Assembly (NCBI GenBank): GCA_947382355.1
Contig: CANCYR010000001.1
Coordinates: 140,552 to 204,551 of the forward strand
From: an uncultured Lachnospiraceae bacterium
GTDB taxonomy: Bacteria > Bacillota > Clostridia > Lachnospirales > Lachnospiraceae
Direction: 5' to 3'
Length of the DNA: 64,000 nucleotides
Shown here: one piece after another, positions 16,411 to 25,699 of the stretch
Layout of the letters: every line of letters starts with the position of its first letter
Position numbering within the stretch: the stretch's first letter is position 1
Translations under genes and position numbers: made by a program
Notes under the pieces: generated by a model
The model's input: only the letters and a program-made list of their open reading frames with translations
The model's database searches: none
Told to the model about the DNA's origin: nothing

Positions 16411-18153
16411 ATGGATAACGGATATAAACAGGCATTTCAGTTTTGGTTAGAGGATGATTATTTTGACAAAGAAACAAAGGAAGAGCTGTTAGCCATCCGC
16501 AACGATGAAAAGGAAGTGGAGGACCGGTTCTATAAGGAACTGGAGTTTGGCACCGGCGGTCTTCGGGGCGTTATCGGAGCCGGAACCAACCGGATGAACT
16601 TTTACACGGTAAGGAAAGCCACCCAGGGACTTGCCAATTATATTAAAAAGCAGGGAGGCTGCGAAAAGGGAGCTGCCATTGCCTATGACTCCAGAAGGTT
16701 TTCGCCGGAATTTGCTATGGAAGCGGCTCTTTGCCTTTGCGCCAACGGAATTAAGGCATATTTGTTTGAAAGCTTAAGGCCTACGCCGGAGTTATCCTTT
16801 GCCGTGCGAAAGCTTGGCTGTATTGCCGGAATCGTGGTTACTGCAAGCCATAATCCGCCGGAATATAACGGATATAAAGTATATTGGGAGGACGGCGCCC
16901 AGATTACGGCGCCGAAGGATAAGGAGATTATCGGAGAGGTAAAGGCGGTAACGGATTATCATACCGTAAAGACCATGACGGAGCAGGAGGCAAAAGAAAA
17001 GGGTCTTCTCACTATTATTGGAAAAGAAATTGACGATGCCTATTTGGAAGAACTGAAAAAGCAGATTATCCACCCGGATGTAATCAGGGAAATGGCAGAG
17101 GAAATCAAGATTGTATACACGCCGCTTCACGGAACAGGCAATCTTCCCGTCCGCCGGGTGCTTTCGGAGCTGGGCTTTCAAAAGGTATATGTAGTAAAGG
17201 AGCAGGAGCTTCCTGATGAAAATTTCTCAACAGTCAGCTATCCCAATCCGGAGGACCCGGCTGCTTTTACACTGGCATTAAAGCTGGCAAAGGAAGTGGA
17301 AGCGGATGTGATTCTGGCAACAGACCCGGATGCAGACCGTCTGGGCATTTATGCCCTTGACCAGACATCGGGAGAATATATTCCTTTTACGGGAAATATG
17401 TCCGGAATGCTTATTGCGGAGTATATTTTACGGGAAAAGACCAAAACAGGCACCATGCCGGAAAATCCGGCGCTTGTAAAAACAGTGGTGACTACTAATA
17501 TGGCGGATGCCCTTGCCGCCCGCTATCATGTGGAATTAAAGGAAGTGCTCACAGGCTTTAAATATATCGGCGAGCAGATTAAGTGGTTTGAAGAAACTGG
17601 CTTAAACCACTACGTATTCGGCCTTGAGGAAAGCTACGGCTGTCTTGCCGGAACTCATGCAAGGGACAAGGATGCTGTGGTGGCGGTTATGTGCCTTTGC
17701 GAAGTGGCAGCTTATTGCAAAAAGCAGGGCATTACCCTTTGGGATCAGATGCTTTCCCTTTATGAAACCTATGGATATTTTAAAGAAGGACTGCACACCA
17801 TTACCTTAAAGGGCGTTTCGGGACAAGAGCAGATCGGGAAAATCATGGAATATTTAAGAAGCAGCCGGATTGAGGCTTTTGGCAGCTTTCAGACAGTGGC
17901 TGTGAAGGATTTTCTTACCGGGGAGGCAGTAAATTTAAAGGACGAAGCTGTTTCCAAAGTACAGCTTCCAAAGTCGGACGTGCTTTATTTTGAACTGGAA
18001 AATGATGCGTGGTGTTGCGTAAGGCCTTCCGGAACAGAGCCTAAGATTAAATTTTATATGGGCGTGAAGGGACTTGGCTTACAGGATAGTGAAGAGAAGC
18101 TGGAGGCGTTAAAAACAGCCTTGCTTGAGAAGCTTCCGGATTTTTCAAAATAA
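16411..18153 (+). CDS. pgcA: Alpha-phosphoglucomutase / phosphomannomutase (PgcA type)
   Basis: 580 residues, the length of Bacillus PgcA. Interconverts glucose-6-phosphate and glucose-1-phosphate (and possibly mannose phosphates), feeding nucleotide sugar synthesis. Motifs in order: GTGGLRGV (about 50), the phosphoserine loop TASHNPPEYNGY (about 144), the metal-binding DPDADRLG (about 310), a GLEESYG sugar-binding motif (about 408) and a C-terminal RPSGTEPKIKFY phosphate-binding loop (about 535). All catalytic elements look intact. It is placed between the chain-building glycosyltransferase and the GtrA gene, consistent with supplying Glc-1-P for UDP-glucose or dTDP-rhamnose. Confidence 0.92.
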   Translation: MDNGYKQAFQFWLEDDYFDKETKEELLAIRNDEKEVEDRFYKELEFGTGGLRGVIGAGTNRMNFYTVRKATQGLANYIKKQGGCEKGAAIAYDSRRFSPEFAMEAALCLCANGIKAYLFESLRPTPELSFAVRKLGCIAGIVVTASHNPPEYNGYKVYWEDGAQITAPKDKEIIGEVKAVTDYHTVKTMTEQEAKEKGLLTIIGKEIDDAYLEELKKQIIHPDVIREMAEEIKIVYTPLHGTGNLPVRRVLSELGFQKVYVVKEQELPDENFSTVSYPNPEDPAAFTLALKLAKEVEADVILATDPDADRLGIYALDQTSGEYIPFTGNMSGMLIAEYILREKTKTGTMPENPALVKTVVTTNMADALAARYHVELKEVLTGFKYIGEQIKWFEETGLNHYVFGLEESYGCLAGTHARDKDAVVAVMCLCEVAAYCKKQGITLWDQMLSLYETYGYFKEGLHTITLKGVSGQEQIGKIMEYLRSSRIEAFGSFQTVAVKDFLTGEAVNLKDEAVSKVQLPKSDVLYFELENDAWCCVRPSGTEPKIKFYMGVKGLGLQDSEEKLEALKTALLEKLPDFSK

Positions 18154-18171
18154 AACAGTTAGGAACAGAAT

Positions 18172-18615
18172 ATGAAAAAATTATTAGAACAGATTGTAAA
18201 ATTCGGCATTGTAGGCGTTGTTTGCTTCGGCATTGATTTTGCCGTATTTTCCTTTTTAAATTATGTGGTAAATGTCCACTATGCAGTGGCAGCCTTCTGG
18301 GGCTTTGTTATATCAGTCATTATCAATTATATACTCAGCATGAAATTTGTGTTCGTGCGCAAGGAGCAGATGGACAGGAAGGCGGAATTTGTTATTTTCG
18401 TCATACTGAGCGTAATCGGCCTTGGTCTGAATGAACTGATAATCTGGGGCTGTGTGGATGGCATTTATGTACACTGGAAATGGCTGAACGGGCTGATTTC
18501 TACCGACTTGGCGGAAATCGGCGGGAAAATTGTGGCAACAGGTATTGTTATGGTTTATAATTTCATTACAAGGAAGATGTTTTTAGAAAAGAAGGGAGAA
18601 TCCAATGAGCAATAA
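18172..18615 (+). CDS. GtrA family membrane protein
   Basis: 147 residues, four helices, with the family opening FGIVGVVCFGIDFAVFSFLNY and a conserved second helix ending INYILSMKFVF. GtrA proteins act with GtrB-like glycosyltransferases and are thought to flip undecaprenyl-phosphate-linked sugars. It overlaps the next gene, a DPM/GtrB-like GT2, by 11 bases, which supports a joint role in a three-component glycosylation system. Start ATG follows TTAGGAAC. Confidence 0.88.
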   Translation: MKKLLEQIVKFGIVGVVCFGIDFAVFSFLNYVVNVHYAVAAFWGFVISVIINYILSMKFVFVRKEQMDRKAEFVIFVILSVIGLGLNELIIWGCVDGIYVHWKWLNGLISTDLAEIGGKIVATGIVMVYNFITRKMFLEKKGESNEQ

Positions 18616-19402
18616 AATGTTACTTTTTATCCCCGCATATAATTGTGAAAAGCAGATAGAGCGGGTGCTTTTACAGTTGGATAACAACGTGCTTTCCTAT
18701 TTCAACAAGGTGCTGGTGGTAAATAACAGAAGCACAGACAATACAGAAGCTGTGGTGCTTGATTATATAGAAAAAAATCCGGGCAAGCCTGTTAAGCTCA
18801 TGCGCAATACGGACAATTACGGTTTAGGCGGCTCCCAGAAGATGGCATTTCGCTATGCGGTGGAGCATGGCTATGATTATGTCTGTATGCTTCATGGGGA
18901 CGACCAGGGGGATATTCATGATTTTATTCCCATGCTGCAAAAGGAAGTACATGAACGCTATGACTGTGTGCTTGGGGCCAGATTCATGCGGGGCTCAAAG
19001 CTTACGGGATATTCCCGTTTCCGGACTTTTGGAAACATTGTATATAATTTCATTTTTGCCTTTGTGACAAAGCAGCGGATTTTTGACCTTGGCTCCGGAC
19101 TGAACCTGTATAGCACAAAAATGCTGAAGGATGGCTTTTATGAAAAGTTTCCGGACAATCTGATGTTTAATTATGTGATGATTTTAGCATCCCATTATTA
19201 TAAACATAAAATCGTATTCTATCCGGTAACCTGGAGGGAAGAAGACCAGGTTTCCAATGTGAAAATGATGAATCAGGCTATTACGGTATTGAAGATGGCA
19301 TTTACTTATTTGTTCCGGAAAGAGTCCATAAAGGACGAGTATCGGGAAGTTATCAGGGATGGGTATACCAGTGAGGAAATAACCAGGCTGGAAGAAAACT
19401 AG
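18605..19402 (+). CDS. GT2 glycosyltransferase, dolichol-phosphate mannosyltransferase/GtrB-like
   Basis: 265 residues, a single GT-A domain with no membrane helices at the C-terminus. Opens with MLLFIPAYNCEKQIERVL; nucleotide-binding and metal motifs are VVNNRSTDNT and MLHGDDQGD, then a GARFMRGS motif as in polyprenyl-phosphate sugar synthases. It should transfer a sugar from a nucleotide donor to undecaprenyl phosphate. It overlaps the GtrA gene and may provide the lipid-linked sugar used by the membrane protein at 26504. Confidence 0.82.
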   Translation: MSNKMLLFIPAYNCEKQIERVLLQLDNNVLSYFNKVLVVNNRSTDNTEAVVLDYIEKNPGKPVKLMRNTDNYGLGGSQKMAFRYAVEHGYDYVCMLHGDDQGDIHDFIPMLQKEVHERYDCVLGARFMRGSKLTGYSRFRTFGNIVYNFIFAFVTKQRIFDLGSGLNLYSTKMLKDGFYEKFPDNLMFNYVMILASHYYKHKIVFYPVTWREEDQVSNVKMMNQAITVLKMAFTYLFRKESIKDEYREVIRDGYTSEEITRLEEN

Positions 19403-19458
19403 GTTTTAAAGCAGGGGGCTTAATCATTCAGGGATAACACATTAGAGAGGAGAAAACC

Positions 19459-20208
19459 ATGTGGTGGTTCGTTCTTGCAATTGCAGTCTTTTTTCTGGCA
19501 GTACATGCCGCTAAGATGATCAGGCTGTATCTGGTGCTTATGGAGCATAAAATCGGTTTTGGCAGATTCCTTCTGCTGTACTGTAAAACAACCTTTGTAA
19601 ATCTGCTCATTCCCTTTAAGCTGGGGGAAATCTACCGGATATTTGCAATTGGAAAAGATACCGGGGTCTGGCAGGTGGGCATACTCAGCGTGCTCATAGA
19701 CCGTTTTTTTGACATTGCGGCGCTGCTTCTTTTGCTTTTGCCCTTAGACCTTGTGTTTTTTGGGGAAATATCCCTGATTACCTGGATTTTTCTGGGAATC
19801 ATTCTTATGATAGCCTGTATTTACATTTCCATAGAGCCTACCTACCGGTATTTGAACAAGTATATTATAAAGGAAAAAAGTTCAGGCCGTTCCATGGCAG
19901 TTCTAAAAGGGTTGGATGTGGTGAATGACTGGTATGAATTTACAAAGAATCTGGTGCAGGGAAGGTTTGCGCTGATTTTTCTTGCTTCTTTTGCAGGATG
20001 GGTATTTGAAATACTTGCCTTAAAGGCAATGGCTGGATTTCTTGCAGTTCCCTTTGGAATCGGAAGCTTTTCTGAATATATAAAGAGCCTCTTTCTGGCA
20101 GGGGAAAGCAGCATTGCAAAAACCTATACACTAATGGGAGCCGGAGTGTTTCTTTTATTTTCCATTGGGGGACAGGCAGTTTATATGGTGAGGAAAAGAA
20201 AGTCATAA
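19459..20208 (+). CDS. LPG-synthase transmembrane-type protein (flippase-like, UPF0104)
   Basis: 249 residues with six or seven helices. The family segment KTTFVNLLIPFKLGEIYRIF and the later SVLIDRFFDIAAL motif match the lysylphosphatidylglycerol synthase TM region family, which includes lipid-linked substrate flippases. No aminoacyl-transferase domain is present. Good GAGAGGAGAAAACC site before the ATG. A role in flipping a lipid intermediate of the locus is plausible but inferred. Confidence 0.75.
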   Translation: MWWFVLAIAVFFLAVHAAKMIRLYLVLMEHKIGFGRFLLLYCKTTFVNLLIPFKLGEIYRIFAIGKDTGVWQVGILSVLIDRFFDIAALLLLLLPLDLVFFGEISLITWIFLGIILMIACIYISIEPTYRYLNKYIIKEKSSGRSMAVLKGLDVVNDWYEFTKNLVQGRFALIFLASFAGWVFEILALKAMAGFLAVPFGIGSFSEYIKSLFLAGESSIAKTYTLMGAGVFLLFSIGGQAVYMVRKRKS

Positions 20209-20252
20209 AAACAGCTTTCATAAAACAGGATTTTTAGAAAGGATAAGGTGCC

Positions 20253-21695
20253 ATGAAAAGACTCTTCGTCGTTTATGATGACAGCATAAAACCAAATAAG
20301 GAAGTAGGCGCCATTACCGGGCACAATTCCTATGGAGATACGATTTTTAAAAGGATTACCTTAAAGAATCGTATGAAAGCCGAAATCCTGAAAAACAAAG
20401 CGGTAGTGCAGGTGTTATTTTATTCAGGGCCGGAGGATAAGGAGTTACTTTATAAGGCATATAAAAATCTGGAGGAACCGGTGAATCTGGTACATCTGTA
20501 TTCCGATTTTGCCCTAAAGGACACAAAGGAATTTTCCGTTCTTCTTACAAAGGCCCAATATGCCAAAGAATCTTTTGGGGCACTGTGTCAGGAAAAAACG
20601 GCCATGGCAATTATAAGCGGCGGGGAAGAATATTTCAGCCGTTTTGAAGATTTGGTAAACAGAACCTTTGAAGGAGAGCCAATCATAACAGATGCTTTTA
20701 TGGATATTTCCAAACGGAGCAATTTCCTGACCTTTATTACAAGCGGTTTTGATGCCAGATTTTTCAATGCTTTGCTGGGAGATGAATATACTGTAACAAA
20801 GCGTTCCAATAAAAAAGAGAAAATTAAATCTGAATATAACTTTTATTATCTTTTGCCGGACAATATGAAAATGTGGTTTGTCATGCCTTTTGATTATAAG
20901 GAAGAACCGGAATTTGCTTCTTATACCATGGAGCGGTATCATATGACGGATATTGCCATACGGTTCGTCCATGGGGCGGTTTCCACGGAAGAACTGTCTG
21001 ACATATTAGAAAAGCTGTTTTATTTCATTAAACTTCGGGGCAGGAAGGAAGCTTCCGGAAAAGAGATAAAGAAGGTTGCCAGAGACCTTTATGTGGATAA
21101 GCTGAAAAGCAGAATGGAAGAACTGAAAAAATATCCTCAATATGAGCAGTTTGACCATATGCTTGCCATGGGAACAAAATATGAAAGCTTAGAGCAGGTA
21201 ACGGAGGCATATTTGAAGCTTTATGAGAAAATAAAGCGTCCGGATAAGGATAACAACTGTCTGGTAATTGGTCATGGGGATTTGTGCTTTTCCAATATCC
21301 TATACAGCAGGGAAGCAAGCCTGTTAAAGCTCATTGATCCGAAAGGAGCCTTAAAGGAAGAGGAGCTGTATACGGATTTGTATTATGATCTGGCGAAGCT
21401 TTCCCATTCCATTTGCGGCTGTTATGACTTTTTTAACAGCGGCCTCTATGAGATTACCATGGACCGGGATATGAAGCTTTCTCTCACCGTCGATACGGAC
21501 AGAGAGCCTTATGTGGAGGTGTTTAAAAGCTATTTAAAGGCAAACGGTTTTGATTACAGACTGGTGCGTCTTTATGAAGCAAGCCTGTTTTTGTCCATGC
21601 TGCCCTACCACATGGACCAGCCGGGCAAGGTCTTTGGATTTATATTAAATGCAATCAATATTTTAGATGAGGTAGAAACATGTATTCAGGAGTAA
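20253..21695 (+). CDS. Phosphotransferase (APH/choline-kinase-like) of the polysaccharide locus
   Basis: 480 residues. The N-terminal 220 residues are of unknown fold and may bind the substrate (MKRLFVVYDDSIKPNKEVG opens it). The C-terminal part has the APH-type catalytic loop VIGHGDLCFSNILYS (about 345) and the metal-binding LIDPKGA (about 368), followed by a LYYDLAKLSHSI helix. This suggests ATP-dependent phosphorylation of a small alcohol or sugar. The stop overlaps the start of the HAD-type gene by 16 bases, so the two are probably translated together and act in sequence. The nucleotidyltransferase at 25733 could then activate the product. Confidence 0.7.
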   Translation: MKRLFVVYDDSIKPNKEVGAITGHNSYGDTIFKRITLKNRMKAEILKNKAVVQVLFYSGPEDKELLYKAYKNLEEPVNLVHLYSDFALKDTKEFSVLLTKAQYAKESFGALCQEKTAMAIISGGEEYFSRFEDLVNRTFEGEPIITDAFMDISKRSNFLTFITSGFDARFFNALLGDEYTVTKRSNKKEKIKSEYNFYYLLPDNMKMWFVMPFDYKEEPEFASYTMERYHMTDIAIRFVHGAVSTEELSDILEKLFYFIKLRGRKEASGKEIKKVARDLYVDKLKSRMEELKKYPQYEQFDHMLAMGTKYESLEQVTEAYLKLYEKIKRPDKDNNCLVIGHGDLCFSNILYSREASLLKLIDPKGALKEEELYTDLYYDLAKLSHSICGCYDFFNSGLYEITMDRDMKLSLTVDTDREPYVEVFKSYLKANGFDYRLVRLYEASLFLSMLPYHMDQPGKVFGFILNAINILDEVETCIQE

Positions 21696-22072
21696 AGTTT
21701 TGTTTTGACATAGACGGCACGATATGTCCCATTAAGAAAAAGGAAGAAGAGTATCTGGATTTGGTGCCTTATCCGGAAATGATAGAAAAACTAAAAGAAT
21801 ATAAAGCAGGGGGGGCCACCATTACCCTGTTCACCTCAAGGAACATGAACAGCTATGGAGGCAATATTGGCTTAATCAATGCCAATACGGCAAAGGTGCT
21901 GTTGGAATGGCTGGATAAATGGGAGATTCCTTATGATGAAATCATTTATGGAAAGCCATGGCCGGGACATAAGGGGTTTTATGTGGACGACAGGACCGTC
22001 CGCCCGGATGAATTTTTAAAATACAGTCTGGAGGAGCTGGACGAAATCTGCAAAAAGAGCAGATTAGGCTGA
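21680..22072 (+). CDS. HAD-superfamily phosphatase, capsule-biosynthesis type
   Basis: 130 residues, a minimal HAD fold. Motif I FDIDGTICP (about 9), motif II FTSRN (about 53), then IYGKPWPGHKGFYVDDRTV giving the motif III lysine and motif IV acidic pair. Small HADs of this kind occur in capsule loci next to nucleotidyltransferases and kinases. Substrate unknown. It overlaps the kinase gene by 16 bases in another frame. The stop is followed at once by a strongly structured intergenic region. Confidence 0.8.
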   Translation: MYSGVKFCFDIDGTICPIKKKEEEYLDLVPYPEMIEKLKEYKAGGATITLFTSRNMNSYGGNIGLINANTAKVLLEWLDKWEIPYDEIIYGKPWPGHKGFYVDDRTVRPDEFLKYSLEELDEICKKSRLG

Positions 22073-22231
22073 AATGGAAACCGTTTAATACCATTTGCGG
22101 CCCGGGAATGTGCCAGACAGCAAATTCCGTAAGAACATGATTCAGGGGTGAGGGGCGTTTTTGCGTAGCAAAACTCTGAATATCGCCCTGAATTGTTACT
22201 ATGAGAAGCTTCAGGCCGTGAATAGTAACAA
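22072..22231. repeat. Intergenic element made of four successive inverted repeats
   Basis: The gap between the HAD gene and CotH is filled with consecutive stem-forming repeats. (1) AAATGG 22072-22077 with CCATTT 22091-22096. (2) GGAAT 22105-22109 with ATTCC 22124-22128. (3) ATTCAGGG 22140-22147 with CCCTGAAT 22186-22193, enclosing a smaller GTTTTTGC/GCAAAAC hairpin. (4) TTGTTACTAT 22193-22202 with ATAGTAACAA 22222-22231, a perfect 10-bp stem. No terminator T-run is present. This is either a dispersed palindromic repeat (REP/BOX-like) or a structured RNA. Confidence 0.55.
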
Positions 22232-22260
22232 GCGTTTAAAAGGGCATGGGGATTATTTGC

Positions 22261-23922
22261 ATGAAAAAATGGATAATGGCAGGAAGCCTGGCCGCACTTC
22301 TTTTCTTTGTGGCATGGGGAATTTTTGAAAAGACCCGTCCCGCAATGGAAGTACAGGTGTTCCATCAGGAAAAACTGAATAAGCTGTTAGAGCGGTCAAA
22401 GGAGAAGGAGGAAGTACAGGCAAGGCTGACCTTTCGGGAACAGGTATTGCCATATGATCGGGAAAGCCGTACTTTTTTCCTGCCTCTTAATATGGAAGAA
22501 ACAGAATTTGAAGCCGGCAGCTTTGGAACTGACACGGAAGGAGCAGAAGCAGTTTTTTTAGAGGAGTTTACAAAAAAGCAGAAGCTTTCCCTGATGGCAG
22601 GCAATGAATCCATTCCCTTTTACCTGTTGGAAAAGGATGGATACAGCCTTTGTTATCTTAAAATAACAGGTGTTTCAATTATAGATTTTGCTTTCAGCGA
22701 ATACGCACTGGAGGATGGACAGCCTCTGTTTTTTTTACGGGTATATGACAATCTGGCAGCCGGTGAGGAGAAGGTCCCCACAGAAAGTACCAGAGAAGCT
22801 GGAGATTTTGTGACCTCCTGCTACACCACAAGCAGGCTTCGGGGAAATACCAGCTTAAATTATGAAAAAAAAAGCCTCAGGCTGAATTTATATGACAAAA
22901 AGAAAAAGGATGGAAGCTTTCAAAAAACAAATGAGAGCTTTCTTGGCATGAGAAAGGATAATGACTGGATTTTGAACAGCCTGTACGCAGACGGCTCAAA
23001 AATCAAGGATAAGCTTGCCAATGACCTGTGGGAGCAGGCGGGGGCAGAAGAGAATCCCTATAAGAAAACCTTTGGAACCCATATGGAATATGTGGAGGTA
23101 TTTATTAACGACAGCTATCAAGGCTTATACGGCCTGATGTTTCCCATAGACAGAAAACAGCTTGGAATGGCATCCGTGTCTTCACAGGTGGGAGCGGGAG
23201 AAGAAATTATTGAAAGAATTTATAAGAAAAAGTACACGGCTGAATGGAATGCCGGGGATTTCATAGGTCCGCTTTTTGATGAAAACATGCCTGATTATCG
23301 GGGAGGCTTTTTCTTAAAAGGCGACCTGATTTTACAAAATGAAGAGGAATGGGCCCCTCTTTATGAGTTGGCCTCCTGTATAGAATCCCCTGATGAGGAA
23401 TTTACACGGAACATTACCTCTATTATAAATCAGGAAAACGTCCTGCAAAACTGGCTGTTTTATCAGGCTATCGGCGGCTTTGACAATTATGCCAAAAACT
23501 ATTATTACGCAGTCCGTAACAGAGACGGCAGGTCTCAGGGCTACTTCATTCCCTGGGATTTGAATATATCCTTCGGAGATGTATACACTGACAATAAGTA
23601 TTATTGCAAGGCGGATTTTAGTGTAGCAAAGGAGCTTATCCGCTGGCAGCCGGGACAGAGGATGATTGATTTAAACGTGGAGGATTCCGTGCCCCTATTA
23701 AAGCAAACTTGGAAAAATTGGCGGAGCACCATATTTTCCGACAGATCTGTTATAAGTGAAATGGAACGCTTGGAGGCAGTGGTAAAAAATTCAGGCGCAT
23801 ATGAACGGGAAAAGAAACGATGGCCGGGAGGTCGGTATGAAGATGACTTTTCCGGGATGAAGGAGTTTACGGCGGAGAGGCTTGCTTATGTGGATGAGTA
23901 TGTGGAAGGGCTGCAGGAGTGA
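22261..23922 (+). CDS. CotH kinase family protein, membrane-anchored
   Basis: 553 residues from ATG 22261, which has GGGGA 8 bases upstream; the frame is open to 22246. A signal-anchor (MKKWIMAGSLAALLFFVAWGI) is followed by a beta-rich region and the CotH domain: RLRGNTSLNYEKKSLRLNL (about 190), NDWILNSLYADGSKIKDKL (about 237), a GLYGLMFPIDRK motif (about 290) and a YFIPWDLNISFGD loop (about 430) that carries the metal-binding acid. CotH proteins are atypical protein kinases first described in spore coats; many secreted homologues occur outside sporulation. Here it lies outside the membrane, next to VTC and DUF4956 proteins within a glycan locus, so it may act on a surface component. Confidence 0.88.
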   Translation: MKKWIMAGSLAALLFFVAWGIFEKTRPAMEVQVFHQEKLNKLLERSKEKEEVQARLTFREQVLPYDRESRTFFLPLNMEETEFEAGSFGTDTEGAEAVFLEEFTKKQKLSLMAGNESIPFYLLEKDGYSLCYLKITGVSIIDFAFSEYALEDGQPLFFLRVYDNLAAGEEKVPTESTREAGDFVTSCYTTSRLRGNTSLNYEKKSLRLNLYDKKKKDGSFQKTNESFLGMRKDNDWILNSLYADGSKIKDKLANDLWEQAGAEENPYKKTFGTHMEYVEVFINDSYQGLYGLMFPIDRKQLGMASVSSQVGAGEEIIERIYKKKYTAEWNAGDFIGPLFDENMPDYRGGFFLKGDLILQNEEEWAPLYELASCIESPDEEFTRNITSIINQENVLQNWLFYQAIGGFDNYAKNYYYAVRNRDGRSQGYFIPWDLNISFGDVYTDNKYYCKADFSVAKELIRWQPGQRMIDLNVEDSVPLLKQTWKNWRSTIFSDRSVISEMERLEAVVKNSGAYEREKKRWPGGRYEDDFSGMKEFTAERLAYVDEYVEGLQE

Positions 23923-24046
23923 GAGGATGGAGGCTTTGAAATAAATAGCGTTCATCCATCCCTTCAACACCTTCCTTTACACCTTTACATCCTCCCTTAT
24001 CCGCCTAATCTTAAAAACATTGCCTCCCCAACAAGAAAGTGGTAAT

Positions 24047-24790
24047 ATGAATAAAACAACCCCCCAACCAGATTTAAAACAAATTTCAATCAAATACCGC
24101 CACGAACTAAAATACCTGTGCCGTTTAACAGACATTCCCCTTTTGGAAGCCAGATTACAAGGAATTGCCAAATTGGATTTCCACGTAGGCGAAAAAGGGT
24201 ATTACCACATCCGGAGCCTGTATTTTGACGATTATAATAACACTTGCTACAAAATGAACGAAGCGGGAGTGGACAACCGGATGAAATACCGGATACGGAT
24301 TTATAATCATTCGGAAAAGCAGATTACTCTGGAAAAGAAAATAAAGGTTCACGGCATGACAAGGAAGCTTTCCGCATCCCTGACGAAAGAGCAGTGCCAC
24401 AGCCTGATGCAGGGGAAAAATCTTTCCATGAAGCAGCAGGAGTTTGAAAACTATCCAGAGCTGTTGCAGGAATTCGTTGTCTGGATGGCTTCAAGGCATG
24501 GAAAGCCTAAAATCATTGTGGCATATGACAGAATTCCCTATATATATAAACAGGGAAATGTGCGGATTACCATAGATGAAAACATACACTCTTCTAAGGA
24601 TTTTGCTCATTTTTTTGATAAAGATATGCAAAAAAGCCCTATCCTTCCAAAAGGAAAGGTGCTTTTGGAAGTGAAATACGATGAGTTTCTGCCTTCTTTT
24701 TTAAAGGAAAGGCTGGAAATCGGGAAATTGCAGCAGACAACCTTTTCCAAATATTATTTGTGCCGGCGGTTTTTTACAATGCAGTCTTAA
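24047..24790 (+). CDS. VTC-domain polyphosphate-polymerase-type protein
   Basis: 247 residues from ATG 24047; a TTG at 24020 could add nine residues but has no ribosome binding site. Motifs of the VTC/CYTH-like triphosphate tunnel fold: YRHELKYLCR (about 17), YHIRSLYFDDYNNTCY (about 55), a basic MKYRIRIY strand (about 81), ITLEKKIK (about 94), then KIIVAYDRIPY and VRITIDENI strands and a terminal LLEVKYDEFLP acid strand. VTC4-type domains make polyphosphate from ATP; bacterial copies often pair with DUF4956 and CotH genes, as here. The 5' part of the gene and its leader are pyrimidine-rich on the coding strand, unlike the neighbours. Confidence 0.85.
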   Translation: MNKTTPQPDLKQISIKYRHELKYLCRLTDIPLLEARLQGIAKLDFHVGEKGYYHIRSLYFDDYNNTCYKMNEAGVDNRMKYRIRIYNHSEKQITLEKKIKVHGMTRKLSASLTKEQCHSLMQGKNLSMKQQEFENYPELLQEFVVWMASRHGKPKIIVAYDRIPYIYKQGNVRITIDENIHSSKDFAHFFDKDMQKSPILPKGKVLLEVKYDEFLPSFLKERLEIGKLQQTTFSKYYLCRRFFTMQS

Positions 24791-24896
24791 AGCATAAAGG
24801 AGAAGCGCCGGGGAAGATAGAAAACAACCGGTTTAAGGTTTGTGTTTAATGTAATGCCTGTTGTCAGCAGGATGACAGATTATTAGGAGGAAACCT

Positions 24897-25574
24897 GTGA
24901 ATACATTTTCAGATATATTTAAAAAATCATTTTTAGAAGGGATGAATGGAAGCAGCCTGACGACGGCATCTATTTTAGTCACGCTATTTGTAACCTGTGC
25001 CCTTGCCATTTATATTTTTATTGTGTACTATCTGGCTGCAAGGAGAAGCTTTTATTCCAAAAGCTTTAATGTATCTCTGGCGTTGATTTCCGTCATTACG
25101 GCAAGCATTATTCTTGCCATGCAGTCCAATCTGGTGATATCCCTTGGTATGGTTGGCGCTCTTTCCATCGTTCGTTTCCGCACGGCAATAAAGGACCCTA
25201 CGGATCTGATGTTCTTATTCTGGGCTATCAGTATCGGGATAATCTGCGGGGCAGGCATGTTTAAAATTGCCATTATCACCTCCCTGATTCTTACATTGGG
25301 CCTGTTTTTGCTGGAGCTGACGCCTATGGGAAGAGCCTCGGGCATACTGATTATAAATGCGGATAAGCCGGAAAAAGAGAAAGAAGTATTGCAGAGCGTA
25401 AAAAGCTTCAGTAAAGTAGTAAAGGTGAAGTCCAGAAATCTGTCAAAGGAAGGGCTTGATATGATTATCGAGTGCAAGCCTAAGGAGGAAGCCGCCATGG
25501 TTCAGGCTGTGGCAAAGATTGAAGGCGTTTACGGCGTTTCCCTGATGGATCAGGACGGGGAAGTCACATTATAA
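24897..25574 (+). CDS. DUF4956 membrane protein
   Basis: 225 residues; GTG start with a perfect AGGAGG 6-7 bases upstream. Four helices in the first 150 residues with the family core SLGMVGALSIVRFRTAIKDP, then a cytoplasmic domain of about 75 residues with a ferredoxin-like beta-alpha pattern. The family is of unknown function, known chiefly for occurring beside VTC-domain and CotH genes. Spaced 106 bases after the VTC gene. Confidence 0.88.
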   Translation: MNTFSDIFKKSFLEGMNGSSLTTASILVTLFVTCALAIYIFIVYYLAARRSFYSKSFNVSLALISVITASIILAMQSNLVISLGMVGALSIVRFRTAIKDPTDLMFLFWAISIGIICGAGMFKIAIITSLILTLGLFLLELTPMGRASGILIINADKPEKEKEVLQSVKSFSKVVKVKSRNLSKEGLDMIIECKPKEEAAMVQAVAKIEGVYGVSLMDQDGEVTL

Positions 25575-25612
25575 GGTTTGTAACAGTTTAGACAGCAAAT
25601 AACATAACAAAT

Positions 25613-25699
25613 AGTATAACAGTGCAATACAAAGCAGTATAATGGTGAAACAGTACAATAATGAAACCGCATAATGACAGAGCAGTACAATAACGAAGC
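25613..25699. repeat. Degenerate tandem repeat of about 16 bases
   Basis: Successive units related to AGTACAATAATGAAAC: at 25621-25635, 25636-25651, 25652-25668 and 25684-25699, with a diverged unit at 25669-25683 and a fragment at 25613. AT-rich and without a coding frame. It lies between DUF4956 and the nucleotidyltransferase. The units contain TATAAT/TACAAT-like words, so promoter activity is possible. Confidence 0.5.

Noticed and set aside
22246..22260. Upstream ATG start for the CotH gene
   Set aside because: GGGGA lies correctly spaced for ATG 22261, where the signal-anchor begins with Met-Lys-Lys; the upstream ATG lies within the GGGGA region.
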